A model generated the notes under the pieces. The model was not told where the DNA came from. It saw nothing but the letters and a program-made list of their open reading frames with translations, and did not search any database. Source: 02-FULL-45-11b sp041663485 (lineage in GTDB: Bacteria > Patescibacteriota > Patescibacteriia > Buchananbacterales > UBA6539). From it: a stretch of DNA of 10,882 bases. The translations under genes were made by a program, and so were the position numbers. The stretch spans positions 1 through 10,882 of the forward strand of contig JBAYMO010000032.1 of NCBI GenBank assembly GCA_041663485.1, given 5' to 3'. Shown here piece by piece: positions 1-7,602 of this stretch. How positions within the stretch are numbered: the stretch's first letter is position 1; each line of letters begins with the position of its first letter.

Positions 1-3000
1 GGCGTGATGACCGCTTGCGGTAATCAGCCGGCCAAATGTTTGGCTCAAGATAAGGATGAACAAAAAACTTGCTGGGATGAACAAACCAAAGCTTTCAGCT
101 GTCCGGCGCAAATGTTTACTTATGCTTATCGTTCAGCGGCTAACGGCACGAGTTATGAATTGTATGGTAATTTGGAGTTTGCCGATTCGTGGAAGACATC
201 GGCGACTAATTATACTTTGCCATTTTATGGTAATGCCGCGGCTTGCCAAGATTTGAATTTTGAAATTCATCAATCAAAGACCAAAGTCAGCGTACCAGCC
301 CCGGCTGATTGCGCCATTAAATATTGTTGGGGAGCCAATGGTTTAATAATACAAAATGGGAGTGCTCTTGATTGTTCCGCTAACGTCGCGATTTGTCCGG
401 CCAATTCTCGCTGCACTGGTGACGCGGATTCGGACGGGGTCTGTGATGAAGGTTTAACCGATAATTGCAGCCCGAAGCTTGATTGCTCGAGAAATCCTAA
501 AGATTGCTATAATCCTGATCAGCGCGACAGCGACGGTAACGGTAAAGGGGATGCTTGTGATAATAACTGTTCAGCCGATCGTGACAACGACAGTATTTGT
601 GATGAAGCTGATAACTGCAAAACGGTGAAAAATCGCGAGCAAACTGATTCGGATAATGATGGTATCGGTGATGCTTGTGATCCGTGCACGGATGTTGATG
701 CTGATGGTTATTGGGACATTGATACTGGCGCCAATGACGCCAAAGTCTGCCCCAAAGATAATTGCGCGCCAGCTGATTCAACCGGTAATAATTGTGATCC
801 CAACAGTTCTGCGGCCAACAAATGCACCAATGCCAAACAAATCGATTCTGACAATGATGGCTTGGGTGATGTTTGCGACCAGTGTCTGGATTTTGACCAA
901 GACGGTATGGGTGACTATTCATTTTTTACTCATAATTTGAATAGTTATTCTGCCGCTAACCTAAGTGCTTCGCAAATTTGGCAATTGGTTGGCTGCCATG
1001 GCAATACGACGGGTAATTATGCGCCGTTTGATTTTACGCCCATAGCGGAAAACGTAGCACCTTTTAGTAGTGCTAATCCTAGGTTTGCCGACGCCAGTTT
1101 CATTTTAGATAATTGCCCGGGTGGTCCTTACGGCGCGACTTGCTATGATCAGTTCGGGATTAAGATTGCTTGCGCTAACCCGCCAGTGGCGGAATGGACA
1201 GACGAAAATAATGACAAACATTTTAATTCTCAAGCTGACAGAAATTTGAATTTTGCCGGTGATATTTGTGATCAATCGGGTGACGGCCTGCTCGATGAAG
1301 GGGAGGCCTGTGATTGTGGTTCTTCGACTCTGTCGCGCGATCCGAATAATCCTTTTGTTTGTACGACTTTGAATAACGTGGCATGTATCCACTCCATGCG
1401 TTACGGCGATTGCTGCAGCTATTGCCGCATCAATACCGAAACGGGTGAAAATGAAATCGCCCAGTCTTGCGGTCCCAGCTTTGGTGATTGCGAAGTCAAC
1501 GGGGCGGAAGAATGCGATTGTTGTGCCACCCAGGCTCAGCGTAATAGTTTAATCACTGACCCGAGTCAGCCCGGTCTTAACCCCGATGTTAACGGTATTA
1601 CTTGCCTGTCCGCGGCGGGCACGGCTATTTATAACAATGTGGCTTGTGGGCCGGTTACGGATTATTCAACCGACGGCGTCTCTTGCAGTTATTGCAGCCA
1701 GGGTAGAATTGTCGAGCAGCGCGGCCCGTATTTCGGTGATGGCACAGTGCAAGATACTTATGAAACTTGCGATTGCGGCAGCCAGACTATTTCGACCAAC
1801 GCCGCCATTGGCTGTAATATGACTTGCACTAGAGTTGATCCAACCAGCGGCGCTAATATTGAATATTCATGCCAGAATATCTGCGGTAATGATCCGGTAA
1901 CCGGGCAGCAAGTTTGCCAGGACGTGCCTTGTATTACCGGCTGCAGTTCTTTGAATGATACAGCTTGTAAACCAGGTTTAAATTGTGATGCCACTTGTGC
2001 TTATTGCAGCCGTAAACCTAACGCCGATAATACACCCAATGGCGCCAACGAAGGCGGATTAATCACTTACGCCGGCGGTTTATGTTTTGCCTGCAGCTCA
2101 AGCAGCTGCGATGCCACTTGTGTTAATACGCCCAATGATGGTTGTTGCCGTGACGGGGAAACATTTTTTGATGATTATGCTTGTCCGATTCGCGTGGGCG
2201 ATACTATTAAAATTGCGACAGTGCCTAACAACGAAGGTTGTGGCACTTCATATGGCCGGCCATTCTGTCATCCCGAGTCATTCTTAGGCGCTTATGACCG
2301 ATTTTTAACCGTTCCCGGCATATTCGCCGTGGCCAATAATTTGTTAGGCTTCCAGTTTGTCGAAGCTGATTCAGCCAAATGCAAAAATACTAGTAGCGTA
2401 CCGACCGTCGGTGAGCCGATTATTAATGGCAGCTGCGTTGGTATTCGGGCCATGGGTAAAGACCTGGCTCCGGCGGCCAGTCGGCTTAAATTTGGCTCAA
2501 TCGTCGATATGTTCTCCGGTAATACTTTATCGGGTAAGTGGTTAACCATACAAGGCGATGCTAACGACAGCTGGGACACCTGGAAAATAAATATTAGAAG
2601 TTTGACTAATCCGGTCTATTTAACTTTAGGCAGTTCCATTTCCATTCAATCGGCCAATATTGATAATAGTACGGGTGATGATACGTTCTGGTCGGCTCGC
2701 TGGAGTGATTTTTTCAACGGCGGTAAGGGCCCAATTGGCCAAGCTGACGCCGAAAAATCTTGGGAGAAATTCAAGATTTGCACCAGGGAGGGTTTTTGCT
2801 CCACGAGTCAATTATTAGCGCAACAGTGCGCGGCTGATTCTGATTGTACAGTCAACAACCCTTGTTCGCGCTGCGTTACGGTCAGAGACAATTATAAAAT
2901 CTGTTCTGATACTCAATACGCTTATGATAATTTAACGCAAACTTACAGCGAATCACCGGTTTTAAGTTGCAGCGGCGCCACCGAAGATTTATGCTGCCCG

Positions 3001-5232
3001 GCTGGTTGTGTGTTTTCCGATGACACGTCGGCGGCGGCTTACGACAAAGATTGTTCCGCTTTAAAAGTTGGCACGGCCATTACTTTGAAAGCCTTTGACG
3101 CGACTGAAGGCATGGAAAGCCGAATCCCAACCTTCTTATTTGGTGGGCGGGCGGCCAGTGATTCGTATGTTAGAAGAAAAGCGTCGTTTGAAACGGCGGA
3201 AAAATATTATTTATCACCGGCCGCGGCTGATACCTGCGGTGGCAGCGGCGAGTCTTTGCCGATGCCGGGCAAGGGACCGGGCTGGTCTGAATATGAAGGT
3301 GGTAGGGATTATTTTAAAGAAGGTGATTGTCTGTCTTTCAAAAACACATCTGGCAATTATATTGGCATGGAATGTATCGGCAATTGGGCCTTGGGTTGCT
3401 GGAATGGCGAATGGCTGAAGGAAAATGGTACTGGCAATTCTTTTAAAGTTCATACGGCTGACGGCAGCTCCATTAAATACGGTTCAGTTATTACTTTGCA
3501 AGCCGCTTCTATGGTTGAAGGCCAGGGTACAGGAGATTATATCGGTACCAATTGGGGCTCAAACGAATTTAAGGTTGGCTGGGATATCTCTAGTAAGCCG
3601 ACCAGCCGGGAATTTAAAGTTTGTGATGAAGCTGGCCGTTGTGAACCGGAGTGTCAAAGCGATAATGATTGTGGCACTTGTTTTAAATGTCAGAATCCAG
3701 GTCAATGGACATCACAATGTCAGGCTGACCCCAGCTGCAACTATGATCAAAGCGGCAATGCTTGCACGGATAATGGCCATAATGACGGTTGTTGTGCTTT
3801 CGGCAGCGAGACGGTAGACAATGAATCAGCTTGTGCTTACCAAAGCGGTGATACGATTAGTCTGCGTTATGATTCTCAGCCTTTGTATCTTTCGGCCAAT
3901 GACAGCGATGGCGGACAAAGCATTCCCTACGCTTGTGTCCCGGGCGGACCAGCTTTAAAATTTGACTGGCGTTTGAATCGAACCAGTGTTAGTGGCGACT
4001 GGGAAAAATATTTAATTAATAAATGTGATAAAACCAAAACCGGTTGCGTTCATATCAGCGGTCCGCTCCGTTATGGTGACGTGGTGGAATTAGTGAGTAA
4101 GCGTAATTCGTGTCCTTTGATGCTTGCCACCAATCAATATTTTGCCTGGGTGCCATCGGCTGATGCCTGGTTTCCCAGCTCTACGGCTTCTGACGTAGAA
4201 TTTGGTGATGATGAAAAAATATATTTAAAATTGTGTTCTAGTGTGACCAGCGGCGGCTGCGCCGAGGGTAATGGAGTAGGTCAGCCAATCACTAAGGGTG
4301 ATTTAGTCGATTTTGAAAAGGGATCCTGGCATGCTACCGATGGCTGGGTTGGGGTAGGGAAATGGTTATATGTGAACGGCGTTGAGGCTGGTGAAACAGG
4401 TGATAAAGACAATCCGGTTTACGTGAGCGGAAATAATTCCGACCATAGTGCTTTTTACATGTGTGACACAAATGGTTTCTGTAATTGTCAGGAGTCTGGT
4501 ATGATTAATTGTGGCGGTACCTGTCAGGAACCGATGATTAATAATTGCGTAGAAGATCAATGCAATACTTATACTTTTGATGTTTGCCAGGGTTGTCAGC
4601 TTAAGCCTAAAGATTTGCCGCAGTGCTCGGCTTGCAGCGAATCTAATTGCCAGGCGTCATGCAGTAATAGTAGTAACGATGGCTGCTGCAAAAACGGCGA
4701 GACTATTCAAAATGAATACGCCTGTCCCATTGTAGCCGGGGATTGTGTTAGTCTGTATTCGCTTTCGGCCGGGTACTATCTGGATAAATTCACTTATTCC
4801 GGTGATCAATATGTTACGGTTTCACCCACAAAATTGAGCACGGATCTTATTATTTCCCCCAGTGATAGCCGCAATCAGAATTTTAATAATCTTGGCGACT
4901 TGTTGGCCGATGGTTCATATTTTGGCTTAGGGACTGATGACGCCAACCGAATTTGTAGCCGCAATGAAAGCGGCTGGTGGCTGTCAAATGACAATTGCGA
5001 CAAATATTCTTTCAGCCTGCATTTATTGGATGATAAAAAATCTACTCTGGTGGGTATTCAGCCCGGATCAATCGTGGGTTTGGAATCCGGCTGGAGCGGT
5101 CTAAACCAGTGCTTTGAAGTTCAAACCAGCGGTACCTGGAAAGGCTGGCTTAAAGCCGGTAGTTGCAGTGATTTAAGCAGTGAAACTAAACGCTTTAGAA
5201 TTGAAGCTTGCAATGGCAACAAAGTGCCATAA
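1..5232 (+). CDS. Giant cysteine-rich TSP3-repeat surface protein, 5'-truncated
   Basis: The reading frame is open from the first base (GGC at 1-3 is in frame) to TAA at 5230-5232, so the true start lies upstream. The visible N-terminus has no signal peptide, which also points to truncation. Residue numbers count GTG at 4-6 as residue 1. The order is: unassigned region 1-135; Asp-rich TSP3 calcium-binding repeats 140-304; a degenerate TSP3 stretch to about 420; DUF4215/Myxococcus-type Cys repeats about 426-670; four large Cys-linked modules 697-1742. I count about 125 cysteines (about 7%), many as CC or CxC, which suggests a disulfide-bonded, calcium-stabilised exported protein. The C-terminus ends in the fourth module with no LPXTG motif, membrane helix or other anchor. 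Two TSP3 membrane proteins follow 31 bases downstream. Function is unknown; adhesion or host/particle attachment is a guess. Coding status is very secure because the frame is 1,742 codons long and has a repeated architecture. Confidence 0.93.
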   Translation, partial: GVMTACGNQPAKCLAQDKDEQKTCWDEQTKAFSCPAQMFTYAYRSAANGTSYELYGNLEFADSWKTSATNYTLPFYGNAAACQDLNFEIHQSKTKVSVPAPADCAIKYCWGANGLIIQNGSALDCSANVAICPANSRCTGDADSDGVCDEGLTDNCSPKLDCSRNPKDCYNPDQRDSDGNGKGDACDNNCSADRDNDSICDEADNCKTVKNREQTDSDNDGIGDACDPCTDVDADGYWDIDTGANDAKVCPKDNCAPADSTGNNCDPNSSAANKCTNAKQIDSDNDGLGDVCDQCLDFDQDGMGDYSFFTHNLNSYSAANLSASQIWQLVGCHGNTTGNYAPFDFTPIAENVAPFSSANPRFADASFILDNCPGGPYGATCYDQFGIKIACANPPVAEWTDENNDKHFNSQADRNLNFAGDICDQSGDGLLDEGEACDCGSSTLSRDPNNPFVCTTLNNVACIHSMRYGDCCSYCRINTETGENEIAQSCGPSFGDCEVNGAEECDCCATQAQRNSLITDPSQPGLNPDVNGITCLSAAGTAIYNNVACGPVTDYSTDGVSCSYCSQGRIVEQRGPYFGDGTVQDTYETCDCGSQTISTNAAIGCNMTCTRVDPTSGANIEYSCQNICGNDPVTGQQVCQDVPCITGCSSLNDTACKPGLNCDATCAYCSRKPNADNTPNGANEGGLITYAGGLCFACSSSSCDATCVNTPNDGCCRDGETFFDDYACPIRVGDTIKIATVPNNEGCGTSYGRPFCHPESFLGAYDRFLTVPGIFAVANNLLGFQFVEADSAKCKNTSSVPTVGEPIINGSCVGIRAMGKDLAPAASRLKFGSIVDMFSGNTLSGKWLTIQGDANDSWDTWKINIRSLTNPVYLTLGSSISIQSANIDNSTGDDTFWSARWSDFFNGGKGPIGQADAEKSWEKFKICTREGFCSTSQLLAQQCAADSDCTVNNPCSRCVTVRDNYKICSDTQYAYDNLTQTYSESPVLSCSGATEDLCCPAGCVFSDDTSAAAYDKDCSALKVGTAITLKAFDATEGMESRIPTFLFGGRAASDSYVRRKASFETAEKYYLSPAAADTCGGSGESLPMPGKGPGWSEYEGGRDYFKEGDCLSFKNTSGNYIGMECIGNWALGCWNGEWLKENGTGNSFKVHTADGSSIKYGSVITLQAASMVEGQGTGDYIGTNWGSNEFKVGWDISSKPTSREFKVCDEAGRCEPECQSDNDCGTCFKCQNPGQWTSQCQADPSCNYDQSGNACTDNGHNDGCCAFGSETVDNESACAYQSGDTISLRYDSQPLYLSANDSDGGQSIPYACVPGGPALKFDWRLNRTSVSGDWEKYLINKCDKTKTGCVHISGPLRYGDVVELVSKRNSCPLMLATNQYFAWVPSADAWFPSSTASDVEFGDDEKIYLKLCSSVTSGGCAEGNGVGQPITKGDLVDFEKGSWHATDGWVGVGKWLYVNGVEAGETGDKDNPVYVSGNNSDHSAFYMCDTNGFCNCQESGMINCGGTCQEPMINNCVEDQCNTYTFDVCQGCQLKPKDLPQCSACSESNCQASCSNSSNDGCCKNGETIQNEYACPIVAGDCVSLYSLSAGYYLDKFTYSGDQYVTVSPTKLSTDLIISPSDSRNQNFNNLGDLLADGSYFGLGTDDANRICSRNESGWWLSNDNCDKYSFSLHLLDDKKSTLVGIQPGSIVGLESGWSGLNQCFEVQTSGTWKGWLKAGSCSDLSSETKRFRIEACNGNKVP
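421..915 (+). repeat. TSP3-type calcium-binding repeats in the giant protein
   Basis: Residues 140-304 encode a series of Asp-rich loops of the form DxDxDGxxDxCD. Clear copies are DADSDGVCDEG (140-150), DSDGNGKGDACD (175-186), DSDNDGIGDACD (215-226), DSDNDGLGDVCD (282-293) and DFDQDGMGD (297-305). DNC-type cysteines between loops are as expected for thrombospondin type 3 repeats. In that family the Asp side chains bind Ca2+ and the cysteines form disulfides that rigidify the stalk. A degenerate, stretched copy follows, with DNCPGG near residue 371 and GDICD at 419-423. Confidence 0.85.
1279..2013 (+). repeat. DUF4215/Myxococcus-type Cys-rich repeats in the giant protein
   Basis: Three units begin with a GD-containing stretch that leads into an E-x-C-D-C motif. 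They are GDGLLDEGEACDCG (426-439), FGDCEVNGAEECDCC (493-507) and FGDGTVQDTYETCDCG (577-592). Downstream cysteines in the pattern CSYC or AYC (about 470, 561-564 and 666-668) close the units. The layout matches the Myxococcus cysteine-rich repeat/DUF4215 pattern (CGDGxxxxGExCDDGN), but with DCG or DCC in place of DDGN. Such repeats occur in secreted surface proteins. Spacing between copies is 68 and 84 residues, so they are diverged rather than recent duplications. Family assignment is by motif only. Confidence 0.6.
2092..5232 (+). repeat. Four large Cys-knot plus trefoil-like modules
   Basis: Four related modules occupy residues about 697-932, 989-1213, 1245-1493 and 1544-1742. Three start with an NDGCC motif (711-715, 1260-1264, 1558-1562) and one has the variant EDLCC (994-998). 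A Gly-rich Cys segment then leads to the first G[D/T]-x-hydrophobic-x-hydrophobic signature. Each module has three such signatures, at Gly 732/831/876, 1023/1107/1160, 1282/1358/1432 and 1579/1637/1688, often followed by a Tyr- or Trp-Leu strand. Modules 1-3 close with [FK/FY]-x-C-x-x-x-G-x-C (924-932, 1204-1213, 1484-1493), and module 4 closes with FRIEAC (1731-1735). Linkers carry DSDC- or DNDC-type cysteine clusters. Three-fold internal signatures suggest a beta-trefoil-like fold; this is inference from pattern, not from a search. Confidence 0.65.
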
Positions 5233-5234
5233 AT

Positions 5235-5240
5235 TATAAT
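5235..5240 (+). promoter_or_regulatory. Possible -10 element (TATAAT) before the first TSP3 membrane gene
   Basis: A perfect TATAAT lies in the 31-base gap after the giant gene, 24 bases before the ATG at 5264. The best -35-like hexamer upstream, TTGCAA at 5208-5213, is 21 bases away, which is too far for a standard promoter. The gap is extremely AT-rich, so the match could be chance, and read-through from the giant gene is equally possible. Confidence 0.25.
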
Positions 5241-5263
5241 AATTTTGAATTAAAATAAAATCT

Positions 5264-6007
5264 ATGTTTGAACAACCGACCAATCCCATGCAACCTAATT
5301 CTTCAACTCCGCCGACTCCGCCGCGACCGGCACCAGCTATGCCGACTGGACCATCACCAATAAGAGAGATGCCCAGAAAGGAACCGGAAGATATTTTAGG
5401 TGAAGTCGATCGGGCACCACAGAGCTCGACTTTAAGTTCTCGCCCAGCTATGCCAGCCTTTGGCTCAGTTAATCGGCCGACTCCGTTGGCTTCGGTTTCG
5501 CAACCTAAACCTGCCTCCAGTTTTAAATTAAAAAAAATTATAATTATTGTGGCCGCCGTTTTAGTTGGTGCCGGGGTCTTAGCCGCGGCTGGCTACTACG
5601 GATATTCAATTTTAGCCAAAGCCATGGCTCAACCTAAGACTCAGGCGAATGTTAACGTTAATACTAATCAGTCGGCTAATGTTAACAATGTTCCAGTCAA
5701 TCAGAATCCGGTTCCAACCCAGCCGGCAGCCGTTAACGGCAATTTGAATTCTAATACAGTCGAGCAGCCAAGCGAACCGGTAGATAGTGATAAAGACGGT
5801 TTGACCGATACGGAAGAAAAACTCTATGGTACTGATATCAATCAGGCCGATACTGATCATGATGGCCTAACTGATCGCGATGAAGTAAAAATTTATAACA
5901 CTGATCCGAATAATCCCGACACCGACGGTGATACTTATCTTGATGGCGCTGAGGTTAAAAGCGGTTACGACCCCAAGGGTCCGGGTAAACTGTTAAAACT
6001 TCCTTAA
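5264..6007 (+). CDS. Single-pass membrane protein with extracellular TSP3 repeats
   Basis: This 247-residue protein has a Pro-rich, presumably cytoplasmic head (1-86), which includes an acidic PEDILGEVD patch at 41-49. A Lys-flanked hydrophobic helix follows at about 92-117. Next comes an Asn/Gln/Val-rich low-complexity stalk (about 125-172) and three Asp-rich loops: DSDKDGLTDTEE (174-185), DTDHDGLTDRDE (196-207) and DTDGDTYLDGAE (219-230). The positive residues before the helix and the repeats after it suggest an N-in/C-out single-pass topology with a calcium-binding ectodomain. ATG at 5264 is the first start in the frame; no Shine-Dalgarno is visible. The gene lies 31 bases after the giant TSP3 gene and 27 bases before a related gene, so co-transcription is likely. 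Short TSP3 membrane proteins of this kind are common in Patescibacteria, where their role is not known to me. The coding call is firm; the function is not assigned. Confidence 0.9.
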   Translation: MFEQPTNPMQPNSSTPPTPPRPAPAMPTGPSPIREMPRKEPEDILGEVDRAPQSSTLSSRPAMPAFGSVNRPTPLASVSQPKPASSFKLKKIIIIVAAVLVGAGVLAAAGYYGYSILAKAMAQPKTQANVNVNTNQSANVNNVPVNQNPVPTQPAAVNGNLNSNTVEQPSEPVDSDKDGLTDTEEKLYGTDINQADTDHDGLTDRDEVKIYNTDPNNPDTDGDTYLDGAEVKSGYDPKGPGKLLKLP

Positions 6008-6034
6008 TCATTTAGTTTGAAAAGAAAAGTTGTT

Positions 6035-7042
6035 ATGAGTTTATTTAAAAAATCAAAAAATGAAAAACCAAAAATTACAGCTCCGATCGCGGGTGGTGAT
6101 TTGGACTTGCTAAAACAGGTTCACGTCATGCCCAAACGTTATTACTTGACGCCCAAGAAAAATAATTTTGCCACGTTTTTGATAATTGTGATCGGTTTTT
6201 TGATCGTGGCCATTTTAGCCGCGGCCGCGTATTATTTGAATGAAAATCTAAAGCAGGCGCAATCTTCCAAAGTCAAAGCGGCGCCCAGTCAAGAGATTAA
6301 TGAAAATATTGACGTTGACACTAATCAACCGGCTGCCGCTACCACGACTGAACCGATACCCGAAGAAATTATTACTCCGACTTCCACGGAAATAACGACT
6401 CCGACCAGTACTTCGCCGGCTGAAGTACCGGCCGAAAGTGAAACTCCGGTCGTTGAGCCAAACTCAGAGGCTAATAATTCTGCGCCGCCGGCCTTAGCGC
6501 TTGATGCGGATAATGATTTATTAACTGCCCAGGAAGAAAAATTATTTGGCACTAGTGCCAATAAGGCCGATACTGACAGCGATGGCTATCTGGACGGGGG
6601 TGAAATTTTATCCGGTTATAATCCTTTAAAGCCTGGCAAAAAATTAGCCAATTCTGGTTTATTTGAGGATTACAAAAATTCTTATTTTTCTGTGATGTAT
6701 CCCAAATCCTGGCGTTTAAAAATTTCCGACCAGCAGGGGACAGAAGTGTTATTTATTTCCGGTCTGGGGGAATTTGTTGAAGTGCTAGTAATTGATAATC
6801 CTCAGGCGCTTTCCTTGAATGATTGGTTGAAGCAGCAATTTGGCTCGGCCATGCCTGCCATGACCAGTTTGACAGTTAATAATTTAACCGGTTTACGTGA
6901 GTCAAACGATTTAAAGTATTATTTTGTTAAGAACAATGACAATAGCCGTGTGTATCTTTTGACTTATAATATCGGTAATGCCACGGAAGCGAATTTCATG
7001 ACGACTTTTTCGGCCATGGTTAAGAGTTTTCAGGCTCTCTAA
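6035..7042 (+). CDS. Membrane-anchored TSP3-like protein with PsbP-like C-terminal domain
   Basis: This protein has 335 residues from ATG at 6035. I preferred that start to an in-frame TTG at 6017 because it is ATG and has a purine run (GAAAAG) just upstream. A basic cytoplasmic head (1-44) precedes one membrane helix (about 45-67) and a Thr/Glu/Pro-rich stalk (about 95-150). Next come one degenerate Asp loop, DADNDLLTAQEE (157-168), and one good loop, DTDSDGYLDGGE (179-190). The ending SGYNPLKPGKKL (193-204) parallels SGYDPKGPGKLL in the upstream gene, so the two look like diverged duplicates. The C-terminal domain (about 211-335) opens with YFSVMYPKSW and closes with FSAMVKSFQ, the layout seen in PsbP-like domains of exported bacterial proteins. 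That fold assignment rests on motif resemblance only. ybeY starts 5 bases after its stop, implying one operon. Confidence 0.88.
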   Translation: MSLFKKSKNEKPKITAPIAGGDLDLLKQVHVMPKRYYLTPKKNNFATFLIIVIGFLIVAILAAAAYYLNENLKQAQSSKVKAAPSQEINENIDVDTNQPAAATTTEPIPEEIITPTSTEITTPTSTSPAEVPAESETPVVEPNSEANNSAPPALALDADNDLLTAQEEKLFGTSANKADTDSDGYLDGGEILSGYNPLKPGKKLANSGLFEDYKNSYFSVMYPKSWRLKISDQQGTEVLFISGLGEFVEVLVIDNPQALSLNDWLKQQFGSAMPAMTSLTVNNLTGLRESNDLKYYFVKNNDNSRVYLLTYNIGNATEANFMTTFSAMVKSFQAL

Positions 7043-7047
7043 AATTT

Positions 7048-7485
7048 ATGATCAGTTTTGAGATTAATCAAATGGTTAAGCCTAAAATCGCGCGCACACA
7101 TTTCGTTCGGATTTTTAACAAAATTAACAAAACTTTAAATATTAAAAAAGCGGAAGTTTCGTTAGCCATTGTCAGTGATAGCGCGATTAAGAAAATGAAT
7201 AAAATTTATCGGGGCATTGATAGACCGACTGATGTTTTGAGTTTTGGTAAGGCCAGTCGACAGGCTGGGCTTGATTTTACGCCAAAAAATTATTTAGGCG
7301 AGATTATTATTAGTCTTGAACAAGCCGCCAGGCAGGCCAAAGCTGCTAAACAATCATTACCGACTGAGTTGGAAAGACTGATCAGCCACGGTTTTCTTCA
7401 TCTTTTGGGTTATGATCATGAGCAGAGTAAAAGAGCAGCTCAAGCGATGGCGGCGCTCGAAGAAAAAATCGTCAAACAAAAATAA
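7048..7485 (+). CDS. ybeY: rRNA maturation RNase YbeY
   Basis: YbeY is a single-domain zinc-dependent endoribonuclease (UPF0054) that acts in 16S rRNA 3'-end maturation and ribosome quality control in the cytoplasm. The 145-residue product is close to the usual 150-160. It carries the family metal motif HGFLHLLGYDHE at residues 114-125, with zinc ligands His114, His118 and His124. It also has the conserved YRGIDRPTDVLSF stretch (54-66) and the LGEIIIS strand (83-89). The start at 7048 puts the first strand at the normal place. It follows the PsbP-like TSP3 gene by 5 bases without a visible ribosome binding site, so translation is probably coupled or leader-independent. It is probably the last gene of that unit, since a promoter-like region for ftsA lies in the next gap. 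All key residues are present. Confidence 0.97.
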   Translation: MISFEINQMVKPKIARTHFVRIFNKINKTLNIKKAEVSLAIVSDSAIKKMNKIYRGIDRPTDVLSFGKASRQAGLDFTPKNYLGEIIISLEQAARQAKAAKQSLPTELERLISHGFLHLLGYDHEQSKRAAQAMAALEEKIVKQK

Positions 7486-7501
7486 AACGTCAAACAAAAA
7501 T
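7470..7501 (+). repeat. 14-base direct repeat across the ybeY stop
   Basis: CGTCAAACAAAAAT occurs at 7470-7483 and again at 7488-7501. The first copy covers the last ybeY codons and the first base of its TAA; the second copy lies just outside. The 18-base period suggests a small tandem duplication that did not disturb the reading frame. No function is evident. Confidence 0.7.
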
Positions 7502-7602
7502 CAAAATTAAAGGCCAAAAAAAGTTTTTTATCCGTCGGAGCTTGGTATTTTAGGTGATTTAATTAGAGAATTTGCCTTTTAAATTTTGGTTTTTTATTTT
7601 TC

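Noticed and set aside
497..922. 141-codon open frame on the minus strand
   Set aside because: It lies antisense to the TSP3 repeats. Its His/Tyr/Cys-rich translation is what the reverse of Asp-rich codons produces, and it has no recognisable domain.
1..5232. Tandem nucleotide repeats or CRISPR-like structure in the giant gene
   Set aside because: The repeats are seen only at protein level, with divergent codons and irregular spacing, so they are protein modules and not DNA repeats.
6017..6034. In-frame TTG start adding six residues to the second membrane protein
   Set aside because: ATG at 6035 has a better start codon and a purine run just upstream, and the extra residues add no recognisable feature.
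6325..6561. 78-codon Val/Ser/Ala-rich frame on the minus strand
   Set aside because: It is the reverse of the Thr/Glu/Pro low-complexity stalk of the membrane protein gene and shows no independent coding signal.
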